A program made the translations under genes and the position numbers. The notes below the pieces were generated by a model. The model was not told the origin of the DNA and searched no databases. It saw only the letters and a program-made list of their open reading frames with translations. A stretch of 64,000 bases of DNA, from positions 21,100-85,099 of the forward strand of contig CAKVCL010000014.1 in NCBI GenBank assembly GCA_934725855.1. Reading direction: 5' to 3'. Numbering within the stretch: the first letter of the stretch is position 1; every line of letters starts with the position of its first letter. Positions 25,764 to 34,097 of the stretch are shown piece by piece. The stretch is from an uncultured Cellulosilyticum sp. (GTDB taxonomy: Bacteria > Bacillota > Clostridia > Lachnospirales > Cellulosilyticaceae).

Positions 25764-26669
25764 TTGAAAACATATGGTTGGCTTATTTATAATGGTGGTC
25801 TAAGAGCCCCTAAATATATGGAACTTAATGAGCTTTATGCCAAGGCAGCTCTAAAATTAAACATCCATCTAGACTTAGTGGCTAATGATGAAATCTATTC
25901 TTGTATTGAAAATAATAACGCTGTACTCAAATACCCAGCTTCACTAAAAGCCCCTAGCTTCATTCTTTTCTTAGACAAAGATATCCGTCTAGCCAAGCAA
26001 TTAGAAAAGCTCGGGTATGCCGTATTTAACTCCAGTCAAGTTATTGAAAACTGTGATGATAAAATGCTTACTTTTCAGGTTCTTGCAAATAGGGGTATCC
26101 AAATGCCGAAAACCCTCTTTGCACCTATGTACTTTCCTCATACTGGCACAGGTGAACCTCACTTACGTTTTACTTTAACCTTAGAAAAAGAACTAGGCTA
26201 CCCTATGGTCATTAAAGAAGCCTTCGGTTCCTTTGGTGCCCAAGTTTATCTCGTTCATAACAGAAAAGAACTTATTGCTAAACAAAAAGAGCTTATCTAT
26301 ACCCCTCACCTTTACCAAGAATTTATTCAAACCAGTAAGGGGCGTGATGTACGCATTTATGTAGTAGGAGAAAAAGTAGTTGCCTCTATGTACCGACACT
26401 CCGAAACAGATTTTAGAGCCAATATTTCTAATGGTGGTGCTATGAAGCCCTACACCCCAAATGAAGCTTTTTGCCAGATGGCGATTGCTGCTACAAAAGC
26501 ATTAGGTGCTGATTTTACAGGTGTTGATTTATTGTTTGGTGAAAATGAAGCACCTATTCTTTGTGAAGTAAACTCTAACGCCCATATTAAAAATATCTAT
26601 GATTGCACGGGCATTGATGTAGCCGAATTGATCTTTAAACATATTTTAGAAAAAATAGCACTTAATTAA
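25764..26669 (+). CDS. RimK-like ATP-grasp ligase, copy 1
   Basis: The 301-residue ATP-grasp enzyme is of the RimK/glutamate-ligase type. A preATP-grasp domain (about 1-95) is followed by YPMVIKEAFGSFGAQVYLV (ATP-binding Lys and Gly loop), LYQEFIQTSKGRDVRIYVVG and metal ligands in FTGVDLLFGENEAPILCEVNS. It should join an amino acid or amine to a carboxylate through an acyl phosphate. The substrate is unknown. Start: TTG at 25764 with GAGGTG eight bases upstream. A paralogue follows after 33 bases, so the two are probably cotranscribed. Confidence 0.82.
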   Translation: MKTYGWLIYNGGLRAPKYMELNELYAKAALKLNIHLDLVANDEIYSCIENNNAVLKYPASLKAPSFILFLDKDIRLAKQLEKLGYAVFNSSQVIENCDDKMLTFQVLANRGIQMPKTLFAPMYFPHTGTGEPHLRFTLTLEKELGYPMVIKEAFGSFGAQVYLVHNRKELIAKQKELIYTPHLYQEFIQTSKGRDVRIYVVGEKVVASMYRHSETDFRANISNGGAMKPYTPNEAFCQMAIAATKALGADFTGVDLLFGENEAPILCEVNSNAHIKNIYDCTGIDVAELIFKHILEKIALN

Positions 26670-26702
26670 TTTCATTTTTATATCCATTGGAGAATATATA
26701 TT

Positions 26703-27749
26703 ATGACTAAAACCGGCATCTTAATCTACAATCAAATTGATTATGAAAAAAACAAATGGTTTGCAAACGAACTCATCACCACAGCCCCTAAATATGGCTT
26801 AAAATTATCTCTAGTATTGCATGAAAACCTCCTTCTAACGATAGAAGAAGGACAGTTCATGGCATTCTATCCGTCAGACCTGTCCCCCACATTTTCACGT
26901 GCTGCGCAAGACCTGTCCCCATCTCAGTCTGCACTCACAAATATTCCGGCAGACCTGTCCCCTACATCTTCATGCACCTTGCAAGACCTGTCCCCTATAT
27001 CTTTAGATAGTGGGAATTCATCCACAGATGCTAAGTCAGAAGTGTCCCCAAGGTACTCTTTGTCCACAATTGATGTGGACTTTGTGATTAATCGTACTAG
27101 AGATACCCTTGTAGCTACTCATTTTGAGAAAATGGGATGCAGGGTTTTCAATAATAGTGAAGTCACTGAGCTTTGTAACCACAAAGGTAAAACACATCAA
27201 CTCGTTAATGGTGCAAACATTCCTTCTGTTAAAACGCTATTAGGCAATGTCCACTATTTTACCCCTAGTATGCTTCCTTTTGATTATCCTGTTATATTAA
27301 AAGCAGTCAGTGGTCATGGCGGTAGTGAAGTCTTTAAAATCAATAATGAAGCTGAATTAACTAAAGCACTTCATGTGCTACGCACAGAAGATTTTGTCCT
27401 TCAAGAGCTTTCTACTAACCCTGGCATTGATGTCCGTGTTTTTGCTTTAGGCAAAAAAATACTGGCAGCAGTTAAACGAACTTCTACTTCCAGTTTTAAA
27501 TCCAATTATTCACTTGGCGGCTCAGCCACAGCTTATTCATTAACACTTAAAGAAGAAGCACTGGTTAACCAAATATTATCCCTCGCTAATTTTGACTTTG
27601 TGGGTATTGATTTTATCTTTAACAAAGATGGACAGTTCTTATTTAATGAAATTGAAGATGTAGTAGGCACCCGCACCCTATATCTTAATTATGATTTTAA
27701 TGTAGTGGCACTATTCTTGCAGTATATTGCTACTACATTTTTCTCCTAG
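26703..27749 (+). CDS. RimK-like ATP-grasp ligase, copy 2, with a repeat-derived insertion
   Basis: This 348-residue paralogue of the preceding gene keeps the ATP-grasp core: YPVILKAVSGHGGSEVFKI, FVLQELSTNPGIDVRVFALG and FVGIDFIFNKDGQFLFNEIEDV. Between the first subdomain (ending AFYPSD) and the strand VDFVINRTRD, residues about 57-119 form a Ser/Pro/Asp-rich insert containing DLSPT, DLSPS, DLSPT, DLSPI and EVSPR. Copy 1 has only a few residues there. Each DLSP is an in-frame copy of the dispersed DNA motif. The insert lies at a domain edge, so activity may survive. The gene has an ATG start; the nearest purine-rich SD is weak (TGGAG). Confidence 0.8.
   Translation: MTKTGILIYNQIDYEKNKWFANELITTAPKYGLKLSLVLHENLLLTIEEGQFMAFYPSDLSPTFSRAAQDLSPSQSALTNIPADLSPTSSCTLQDLSPISLDSGNSSTDAKSEVSPRYSLSTIDVDFVINRTRDTLVATHFEKMGCRVFNNSEVTELCNHKGKTHQLVNGANIPSVKTLLGNVHYFTPSMLPFDYPVILKAVSGHGGSEVFKINNEAELTKALHVLRTEDFVLQELSTNPGIDVRVFALGKKILAAVKRTSTSSFKSNYSLGGSATAYSLTLKEEALVNQILSLANFDFVGIDFIFNKDGQFLFNEIEDVVGTRTLYLNYDFNVVALFLQYIATTFFS
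26873..27050. repeat. Five motif copies inside the second ATP-grasp gene
   Basis: GACCTGTCCCC-type copies lie at 26873-26888, 26907-26920, 26950-26963 and 26982-26995, plus a degenerate one (AGAAGTGTCCCCA) at 27037-27050. Spacings alternate near 33 and 42, always multiples of three, with unlike spacer sequences. This looks like several insertions or an old expansion rather than one clean tandem array. Confidence 0.85.
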
Positions 27750-27786
27750 TATTCAATAAGCTTATTTCAAAAAAAGAACCCACTTT

Positions 27787-27829
27787 AAAAATAAGGAACC
27801 ACTAATCACTCAATGGTTCCTTATTTTTT
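27787..27829 (+). terminator. Terminator of the ATP-grasp pair
   Basis: AAAAATAAGGAACCA (27787-27801) pairs with TGGTTCCTTATTTTTT (27814-27829). The right arm is also the last coding segment of the minus-strand small gene ending at 27802. Confidence 0.82.
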
Positions 27830-27996
27830 ATATTATTATCTTTTCTAATGATTATTGGGGAAGCAAATTGTTGATTTTCTTTTAAAGCATTTGTTTCACT
27901 ATGCCCGTTTTCTGGATTACATGCCATCATAACAATACTTATTACTGCTATGATTAACCCTGCTACTAAGTCTTTTTTTAACTCTTCACCTTTCAT
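27802..27996 (-). CDS. Small membrane or lipoprotein, 64 residues
   Basis: An unrecognised short gene. Lys-rich residues 1-9 are followed by the hydrophobic stretch VAGLIIAVISIVMMAC at 11-26 and then a polar tail. The VMMAC ending could act as a lipobox, making a very small lipoprotein; a single-pass membrane protein is equally possible. GAGGAG precedes the ATG by seven bases. Its final codons form half of the terminator hairpin of the convergent operon, which is unusual but still allows translation. No neighbour suggests a role. Confidence 0.5.
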   Translation of the reverse strand: MKGEELKKDLVAGLIIAVISIVMMACNPENGHSETNALKENQQFASPIIIRKDNNIKNKEPLSD

Positions 27997-28149
27997 TGTT
28001 TTCTCCTCTATATAAGCTTTATTTTATTTCTGTCTCTGTAATAGTTATAAAGAATCTATGTAAGATGCATGGCTATGTTTATGTAAATTGTGAGTAAAAT
28101 TTATATATAAAGATATTCACCTCTTACAATGAATGACTTTTCTCTTTAT

Positions 28150-28198
28150 AAAAAATAAAAAGCTATGCTTTCCTGAACCCCTCAGCAAACATAGCTTC
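28150..28198 (-). terminator. Terminator of the HAD phosphatase gene
   Basis: AAGCTATG (28160-28167) pairs with CATAGCTT (28190-28197), with extra pairing inside and a T-rich run on the minus strand. It lies about 70 bases after the gene. Confidence 0.7.
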
Positions 28199-28269
28199 CA
28201 TCTATTTTCTATATTCATTTAATTTTTCCTACCTCTTACCTTTACTGCTATTTTTATTATCTTGATAAA

Positions 28270-28926
28270 CTAAATAATGGATTCCCAGCTGCATAATTCT
28301 TCCCAACTATAAATATACTCCTTGGCCAGTTTACAAATCTGCCTTTTGTCTTTTGCTGATACCTCATCATAGACGCCTGCTACTTTAAAACCAGCCTCTG
28401 TTGCTGCTTTAATCGCCGTTAATGAATCCTCAAAAATCATCGTATTGCTTTTATTTCCGCCTATTCTCTCTAGAGCCTTTTCAAAAATGAGTGGTGAACG
28501 CTTATCCTTTCCTACCTCTGGACAAGTAATAATGAACTCAAAAAATTCTTTAAGCCCTAGTTTTTCTAATGTATAGCAAGTCAGCTCTTGGCATGTACCT
28601 GTAGCGACGCACATATGAACATTCATCTCTTTTAGATATTGGAGATATTCCATAATCCCTCTCTTTTCTACCACATCCATATGATAGCTATACTTCATAA
28701 TCTTGAAAAATTCATTTTCTAGAGATTCTCCTGTTAAATTTAGTCCAAATCTCTCATTAAAAATTTGACTAATTTCTCCATAAGATTTTGTTCTAACAAT
28801 CTTAAGTAATTCCCTTGTTGGTTCAATCCCCATTCTTCTTAAATAAATGCTTCCCACTTCTCTCCACTGCTTCATAGAATCTACTAAGGTTCCATCCATA
28901 TCAAATATTGCATATTCAAACTCCAT
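28270..28926 (-). CDS. HAD-superfamily phosphatase, beta-phosphoglucomutase-like
   Basis: The 218-residue haloacid-dehalogenase hydrolase has the nucleophile motif AIFDMDGTLVDS near its N-terminus, a helical cap (about residues 18-85), motif II CVATGTC, a Lys in KDKRSPLIF and the acidic motif MIFEDSLTAIKAATEAGF. This subclass (cap C1) hydrolyses phospho-sugars or isomerises sugar phosphates. A longer frame starts at 28944, but the SD AAGGAG lies inside it and is six bases before the ATG at 28924-28926, used here. The substrate is unknown; the gene stands alone. Confidence 0.82.
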   Translation of the reverse strand: MEFEYAIFDMDGTLVDSMKQWREVGSIYLRRMGIEPTRELLKIVRTKSYGEISQIFNERFGLNLTGESLENEFFKIMKYSYHMDVVEKRGIMEYLQYLKEMNVHMCVATGTCQELTCYTLEKLGLKEFFEFIITCPEVGKDKRSPLIFEKALERIGGNKSNTMIFEDSLTAIKAATEAGFKVAGVYDEVSAKDKRQICKLAKEYIYSWEELCSWESII

Positions 28927-28944
28927 TTTATCTCTCCTTTCCAT

Positions 28945-29152
28945 ATAATCTTTGCCTTCCCAATCATTTTACTTCTTATATGTAAAATATAAGAGATATC
29001 TATCTAAAAATTACCTAATAATCTCATTTTTTTCTGGACATATCCACCCATAAAAAGAATACTTATCGCCTACTTTAAACATCCGTTTTATACCACCATT
29101 AGATAAACTTAAAGAGCTCCACTGCCGACTTGACAGGAAGCTCTTTGAAAAT
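28945..29152. other. Intergenic region with a PAP2-gene terminator
   Basis: A short minus-strand frame (MFKVGDKYSFYGW..., about 23 codons near 29080-29010) has no good ribosome-binding site and is not called. A hairpin at 29111-29146 (AAAGAGCT / AGCTCTTT, 20-base loop) probably ends the PAP2 gene. Nothing else was seen. Confidence 0.5.
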
Positions 29153-29830
29153 CTAATGATTCCTTTTTTTACTTGGAGAAATATATTTTATAATACTGTA
29201 ATAAATCATAGTTAGTGCCGAACCTAAAAGAATGCCACCTACGATATCCGTAAACCAATGTACACCTGATAAAAGTCTTCCGCCAACTGTTATAACCATA
29301 ATAGCAAGAGCAGCAATGACTGCTATTTTTCTGATGGTTTCATCTTTAATTCTCTTATTAATTTGCATAATCGCTGGTATCATAGCACATATTGCTAACA
29401 TCGTATGAGAAGATGGATAAGAGGCTTCTAACCCTTTATCGAAAACAACTGGTCTATAGTTAACTATCCATATTTCAAATAAGACATACATTGCTGCGAC
29501 CAGTACATAAAACATCCCTAAAATTAATAAATCTTTATCTACCTTAAAAAAATCTTTTCGCTTAATCAGTTGAATGACTCCTAGTGAGGCCATTCCTACA
29601 ATAACTAATATATCTAAAATACCTGTTATCTTAGTTACCTTGTACCAAACCATATTCACACCAATTAAGTTATGGAAAAATCCATTTATAGTCGCAAGAC
29701 CAACTTTAGAGCCTTCTGGTCCAATAGCTTTTACATCTACAGTCATAATGATTATTGTATAAATCACAAAAAGCAATAAAAGCCCACCTGTTATTATAAA
29801 ATTCTTCTTATTTTGTTTTTCCTTTTCCAT
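29153..29830 (-). CDS. PAP2-family membrane phosphatase
   Basis: The 225-residue protein has six predicted membrane helices. The type 2 phosphatidic-acid-phosphatase motifs are in order: YRPVVFDKG (motif 1 remnant, Arg-Pro), YPSSHTM (motif 2, catalytic His) and GGRLLSGVHWFTDIVGG (motif 3, nucleophile His and supporting Asp). It probably dephosphorylates a lipid phosphate such as undecaprenyl diphosphate or phosphatidylglycerophosphate on the outer membrane face. Two ATGs are adjacent; the second (29828-29830) has the better spacing to AGGAGGG. Confidence 0.85.
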   Translation of the reverse strand: MEKEKQNKKNFIITGGLLLLFVIYTIIIMTVDVKAIGPEGSKVGLATINGFFHNLIGVNMVWYKVTKITGILDILVIVGMASLGVIQLIKRKDFFKVDKDLLILGMFYVLVAAMYVLFEIWIVNYRPVVFDKGLEASYPSSHTMLAICAMIPAIMQINKRIKDETIRKIAVIAALAIMVITVGGRLLSGVHWFTDIVGGILLGSALTMIYYSIIKYISPSKKRNH

Positions 29831-29995
29831 CATTTCCCTCCTGAGATTATATTTCTACCCTACTATTCTATACTTTCTTCTATAAGCTGACTATTTCTTT
29901 ATCTATAATCTATTTTAACCTTTTTTATAACGTTTGTCACAAAATTAATATTTTATTTAACTTATAGGTTAGGAGGTTCTTCAAAAGCCCAAAAC

Positions 29996-30042
29996 AAAAC
30001 AAGGGCTAAATGACTAAGGTATTGTCATTCAACCCTTGTTTC
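29996..30042 (-). terminator. Terminator of the hsp20 operon
   Basis: AAACAAGGGC...ATGAC pairs with GTCAT...AACCCTTGTTT across 29996-30042 with one bulge, then a T-rich stretch on the minus strand. It is four bases beyond the second hsp20 gene. Confidence 0.75.
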
Positions 30043-30045
30043 CTA

Positions 30046-30516
30046 TTATTCTACATCTATTCGATAGCTATTTGGAACTACATTAAGCTTTGGTGCTACA
30101 ATTCTTAATATGCCATTATCTAGGTTTGCACTAATGCCTTGTACATCAATATCACCTAAATAAAGGCTTCGCTGCATTTGGAAACTTCTTCGCTCTTTAT
30201 GAATGTAATTATTTTGTTCGTCGTTAAAATCATCTTGATGATTTACCGCAATATACAAATTACCATTATTAAAATCTAAGGCAATGTCTTCTTTATTTAC
30301 TCCTGGCAGTTCTGCTTCAACGGTATAGCTTGAATCATTTTCTTTAACATCCATCTTAAAACCACCACTGCCAAACATGCCATTTTGCATCAGACTTGGC
30401 ATATTAAAGAAATCATCACCCCAAAAATCATCATTAAAGAAATTTTCAATGGTATTAAATAAACCTCTATTACTTACAACCTCGTTATTAGTTCTTCTTG
30501 GCATTATTCCAAACAT
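30046..30516 (-). CDS. hsp20: Hsp20 small heat-shock chaperone, second of pair
   Basis: An ATP-independent holdase that binds unfolding proteins. The 156-residue protein has a Phe/Asn-rich N-terminal arm (FNTIENFFNDDFWGDDFFN), an alpha-crystallin domain from about residue 50 (FKMDVKENDSSYTVEAELPGVNKEDI) and the C-terminal GILRIVAPK strand. It ends in a short tail without a clear IXI motif. It follows the other hsp20 after 23 bases and shares the CIRCE-controlled promoter. The usual domain length contrasts with the expanded first copy. Confidence 0.92.
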   Translation of the reverse strand: MFGIMPRRTNNEVVSNRGLFNTIENFFNDDFWGDDFFNMPSLMQNGMFGSGGFKMDVKENDSSYTVEAELPGVNKEDIALDFNNGNLYIAVNHQDDFNDEQNNYIHKERRSFQMQRSLYLGDIDVQGISANLDNGILRIVAPKLNVVPNSYRIDVE

Positions 30517-30539
30517 AAGTCATTCCTCCTTTAATTACC

Positions 30540-31178
30540 TTACTGAATTTGAATTTTAAAGGCTTCCTCAGAAGCTTTTTGTTTTGGCACTATAACTGTC
30601 AAAATACCACTATCAAGTTTAGCCTCTATCGCATCTTTATTAATTTCAGGTAAATAAATACCTCTTTGCATAGACACATGTCTTCTTTCTTGGTGAATGT
30701 ATCTTACTTTGTTATCTCCTTCACATTCCCTACTACCTTCTTGCACTACTTGATCTTGAGCTACATCTGATGCCACTTTACTTGTTTCATTGGTGCCTTC
30801 TACTGCTTCATTATTCATACTACAAGTGCTTTTCTCTGCAGACTCAGTGGACATTTTAGCCTCATGACTTTGCTTGCTACTCTGCTTTTCTTCGCTTGAC
30901 TCTGTCTGGTTTTTAGCATCCTTAAAATGTGTGGCTATATATAAAGTATCCTGATGATAATTGATTTCTATTTCATCTTTTTTCACACCTGGCAACTCAG
31001 CCTCAACGATATAAGCATCGCCTGTTTCCTTTACATCCATACGGAAACCTTTTGCCAATAAATCAGGTCTTAAATAAAAGTCATCATTAAAAAAGTTATC
31101 GATAGCATTGTAAAAATCTCCATATGCACTTCCTCTATTTAACATTTCATTTTTAACTGGTGATAATCCAAACATCAT
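30540..31178 (-). CDS. hsp20: Hsp20 small heat-shock chaperone with a large acidic loop insertion
   Basis: The alpha-crystallin domain is recognisable at both ends: FRMDVKETGDAYIVEAELPGVKKDEI at about residues 44-69 is the first half, and RYIHQERRHVSMQRGIYLPE then SGILTVIVPK the second. Between strands, at about residues 86-150, lies a Ser/Glu/Lys/Thr-rich insert (SSEEKQSSKQ...ECEGDN) absent from its neighbour. It falls in the loop that carries the dimer-swap strand in bacterial Hsp20, so it may alter oligomerisation. The insert is not made of the dispersed motif. First gene of the operon; AGGAGG precedes the ATG. Confidence 0.88.
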   Translation of the reverse strand: MMFGLSPVKNEMLNRGSAYGDFYNAIDNFFNDDFYLRPDLLAKGFRMDVKETGDAYIVEAELPGVKKDEIEINYHQDTLYIATHFKDAKNQTESSEEKQSSKQSHEAKMSTESAEKSTCSMNNEAVEGTNETSKVASDVAQDQVVQEGSRECEGDNKVRYIHQERRHVSMQRGIYLPEINKDAIEAKLDSGILTVIVPKQKASEEAFKIQIQ

Positions 31179-31236
31179 ATCAATTCCTCCTTTAGGACTC
31201 TTTAGTGGGTCTATTTCAATTTTATTTTTACTTTTG

Positions 31237-31263
31237 TTAGCACTCTCATTAGGTGATTGCTAA
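31237..31263. promoter_or_regulatory. CIRCE element (HrcA operator)
   Basis: TTAGCACTC (31237-31245), nine bases, then GATTGCTAA (31255-31263) match the CIRCE consensus TTAGCACTC-N9-GAGTGCTAA with one mismatch. It lies just downstream of the predicted hsp20 start, where HrcA repressor would block transcription until heat shock. Confidence 0.92.
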
Positions 31264-31273
31264 TTACATATAT

Positions 31274-31302
31274 AATATATTCCTTCTCGTATAATTTGTC
31301 AA
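31274..31302 (-). promoter_or_regulatory. Sigma-A promoter of the hsp20 operon
   Basis: On the minus strand, TTGACA (complement of 31297-31302), 17 bases, then TATATT (complement of 31274-31279). Transcription would begin near 31267, immediately before CIRCE. Confidence 0.82.
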
Positions 31303-31396
31303 TAAAATTATATAATTATTTTTACATTTTTTATTTCTCTAAATTTCCCAAGCTATTCTTATTATCCTACCACATCTACGCATACCTCTTTTATCT

Positions 31397-31457
31397 AGGG
31401 ACAGGTCTTCCTTCTATGAGGGACAGGTTTGACTTATTCTGTGGTGGGGACAGGTCT
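31397..31457. repeat. Three GACCTGTCCC motif copies beside the nudC terminator
   Basis: GGGACAGGT occurs at 31398, 31420 and 31447 (reverse orientation of GACCTGTCCC), with CTTCCTTCTATGA-like spacers. The last copy ends about 12 bases before the terminator hairpin that closes nudC. Confidence 0.85.
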
Positions 31458-31468
31458 TTCTCCCATGC

Positions 31469-31521
31469 AAAAAACTGTGGCCGTAAAAGTTGTTTTAAAC
31501 TTTTTACGACCACAGTTTTTT
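31469..31521 (-). terminator. nudC terminator
   Basis: AAAAACTGTGGCCGTAAAA and TTTTACGACCACAGTTTTT pair around a short loop, with one mismatch and T runs. It lies 13 bases after the nudC stop. Confidence 0.82.
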
Positions 31522-31533
31522 ATAGTTATGCTT

Positions 31534-32367
31534 TTATTCTTCTAGTTTCATCATTTCATTTATAATCTGCCATGCTGTAGAAATCTTATCTGGCAAAACT
31601 TCTGGCATATGTTCTTTGTCACACCATCTGGCATCAACAATTTCTTTACCATCTACTTTAATTTCACCACTTTCGTATTCTGCCGTAAATCCTATCATTA
31701 AAGAATCGATTGAATTCCAAGGTCTACTGTGATAATACTTGATGTTTTTTACCCTAATGCCTACTTCTTCATATACTTCTCTTTTTACTGCCATTTCTAA
31801 GGTCTCACCTTGTTCTACGAAGCCAGCAATGATACTATATAGGCCTTCTCTAAAACCTGCATTATGTGCCATTAATATCTGGTCATCTCTTTTAATCCCC
31901 ACAATAATGGCTGGTGAAATTCTAGGGAATTGTAAATTCCCACAGTTTGGACATCTTTTGGCTCTTTCATTTTGCATTCTTTCATAGAGATTTCCACAAC
32001 ATCCACAGTATCTTGTAGACCTGTCCCAATTCAGTAAATGTTGCGTCTTTACAGCTATTTGGTAAAGTTCTATTTGAGCATTCCATCTAGGATCTCTAAA
32101 TCCTACCCACTCAAGTTCACTAGTTTCTATTTCTTCACCTATTGCATAGGCATAACAAGGTTTTCCTTGCCATTTGCCTAGATACCATAGTTCCTCTTGA
32201 TGTTCTATAAGATCTTTGCACTCACTGAATGTTGGTACTTGTAACATTTTTGTTGGTCTTAATAATAACTGCTTATTTTGATATATAAAGCATAAATCTT
32301 CTCCATTTATCTCACAGTCACTAATAAATTCTGGCCAAAAATCTATATATCCTTTTAACTCACCCAT
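31534..32367 (-). CDS. nudC: NAD+ diphosphatase / NADH pyrophosphatase
   Basis: NudC hydrolyses NAD(H) to NMN(H) and AMP and can remove NAD caps from RNA. The 277-residue protein has an N-terminal domain, a zinc ribbon (CGCCGNLYE...RCPNCGNLQFP), a Nudix box (GFVEQGETLEMAVKREVYEEVGI) and downstream HSRPWNSIDSLMIGF. The last is a variant of the family motif SQPWPFPxS. Just before the zinc ribbon, WDRS is encoded by a partial match to the dispersed motif (TAGACCTGTCCC, 32016-32027). The surrounding residues look normal for the family, so this may be chance. Confidence 0.9.
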   Translation of the reverse strand: MGELKGYIDFWPEFISDCEINGEDLCFIYQNKQLLLRPTKMLQVPTFSECKDLIEHQEELWYLGKWQGKPCYAYAIGEEIETSELEWVGFRDPRWNAQIELYQIAVKTQHLLNWDRSTRYCGCCGNLYERMQNERAKRCPNCGNLQFPRISPAIIVGIKRDDQILMAHNAGFREGLYSIIAGFVEQGETLEMAVKREVYEEVGIRVKNIKYYHSRPWNSIDSLMIGFTAEYESGEIKVDGKEIVDARWCDKEHMPEVLPDKISTAWQIINEMMKLEE

Positions 32368-32424
32368 TGTCCTGTTAGCCCTCCGTCAAGTTTAACTTAA
32401 TTGATATGTCTTTTAAGCTATTTA

Positions 32425-33942
32425 TTACATGCCACTTAGCATATCTCCTTCATTAATAAATAGAGTGTCATTTTCTGTATCACTTTCTCTATTTGATGGT
32501 GGCACACTTTCATTACCTCCTTCAAATAATGGTTCTTGACTTTCCAGATTTCCTTCTCCATTTACTGAGGAAGTATTTCCTCCGGTTTCAACTGATGGAT
32601 TATTATTATTTTCTGGTGCTACAGGCTGAATGCCCTCTGTACCATTTTCATCTCCAACAGAAGGAGAAAGCGTATTGTTTTCACCTTCACCAGATGGAGT
32701 AATTGTATCTTCTGTTCCAGTTGATTCTTCTAGAATTTGATCTTTTTGCTCTTCTTGAGCTTCAGCCTCTTCTTGACTCTTTTCCTGATCAATAAGTTCT
32801 TGATTATAATCATCATCTGGTTCTTGCATGTCCACTTCATTGTTGGAAGGTGTATAGGTTTCATAGCTTTCACTATATCCATTTCCACTTATAACCGGAA
32901 TCTTAGTACGTCCTTCTCCTATTGAAGGAATGCCTAGAAGATTTTCATCCACAAACGAATCTACTGCCGCTTCATCTACAGCAAAAAACCATTTTTCTTG
33001 ATGAACAGGTTCTCCTGGAAGTGTATTCATTCTTATATTACTTACAGAAAGATTAGGTAAGTAGTTAACATATGAAAGTGCTTCTGTAAAACTTACATCT
33101 GTTTTTACATTCTTATAAACAGTTGTCACAAGTTTAGTAATCGTATCAAGAGATACGTCGTTAATCACTTTATCCATAAATGCCTTAATGAAGAGCTGCT
33201 GTGTTTCAATTCTTCCTAAATCACCCATTCCATATTGTTGGCTATAATCTTTATTATGTCTCCATCTTAATAACCCTTCCGCCTGAGCACCATTTAAAAG
33301 CTGCATGCCTGGCTGTAAATCAATATGTAAGTCCTGACTGTTATCATCATATTCCATTACACGAGGTACATCCACTTCAATACCTCCAAGGCTATCTACT
33401 ATTTCTCTAACCACTTTCGTATTTAAAACGACATAGTTATCTACTTTAAGGTCAAGCATTTCTTCAACACTTCTAATCGTAAAGTATCTTAAATTATCAA
33501 TTCCGCCGTACGAGCTCATTTCAGTGATCTTACAATAGTCTTGATAATGTCTATCTAACTCTTTAGCTTTTTCAATTTGTTCATCTGTCCAATAAATTTT
33601 TGTATCCCTAGGAATAGATACAATATTGATTTTTTTAGTCTGACTATCAAAATGGGCTATTAAAATAGTGTCTGTTCTTGTTTCATCTTTATCAACACCA
33701 AAGATCATAATGGTTTTATCATTCATTTTTACATTATTTGATTTTCTGCTGTGATCATCTCTTTGATTTTTAGGAACATATTCATCATAGTCTGTTTTAA
33801 CACGCCTAGATTCAAGTAAATTTCTTCCTACAATGGCCACTATAGACCCAACAATCACTACTAGGCAAAAAGTGATGAGTACCGACCGTAAAAATATCTT
33901 TCCCACCGCTTTAGAAGACTTACTTCCTAAATTGATTTTCAT
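32425..33942 (-). CDS. LytR-CpsA-Psr (LCP) family wall-polymer ligase with acidic tail
   Basis: LCP enzymes transfer teichoic-acid-like or capsular polymers from undecaprenyl diphosphate to peptidoglycan. The 505-residue protein has one N-terminal membrane helix (about residues 15-37). Its extracytoplasmic LCP domain has IMIFGVDKDETRTDTILIAHFD and IVSIPRDTKIYW, plus GLLRWRHNKDYSQQYGMGDLGR, supplying the conserved Asp and Arg residues. After about residue 345 a Glu/Asn/Pro/Ser-rich tail of about 160 residues follows (TPSNNEVDMQEPDDD onward), probably disordered and wall-spanning. Monocistronic. Confidence 0.9.
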   Translation of the reverse strand: MKINLGSKSSKAVGKIFLRSVLITFCLVVIVGSIVAIVGRNLLESRRVKTDYDEYVPKNQRDDHSRKSNNVKMNDKTIMIFGVDKDETRTDTILIAHFDSQTKKINIVSIPRDTKIYWTDEQIEKAKELDRHYQDYCKITEMSSYGGIDNLRYFTIRSVEEMLDLKVDNYVVLNTKVVREIVDSLGGIEVDVPRVMEYDDNSQDLHIDLQPGMQLLNGAQAEGLLRWRHNKDYSQQYGMGDLGRIETQQLFIKAFMDKVINDVSLDTITKLVTTVYKNVKTDVSFTEALSYVNYLPNLSVSNIRMNTLPGEPVHQEKWFFAVDEAAVDSFVDENLLGIPSIGEGRTKIPVISGNGYSESYETYTPSNNEVDMQEPDDDYNQELIDQEKSQEEAEAQEEQKDQILEESTGTEDTITPSGEGENNTLSPSVGDENGTEGIQPVAPENNNNPSVETGGNTSSVNGEGNLESQEPLFEGGNESVPPSNRESDTENDTLFINEGDMLSGM

Positions 33943-34097
33943 CTGTTTACCTCTGCTTTCTTCTATTCTTTTACTATTTTTTAGTCAAAATTATAAATCT
34001 CTACATCTAAACTATATCTATCGTGCTAAACTGTCAATGTTTTTATACTTTTAATACAGTTTTTTAAGAATTATATGATTCCAATAATCTACACCTT

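Noticed and set aside
32016..32027. TAGACCTGTCCC in nudC as a clear motif insertion
   Set aside because: Kept only as a possible copy: the encoded WDRS before the zinc ribbon looks normal for NudC, so chance cannot be excluded.
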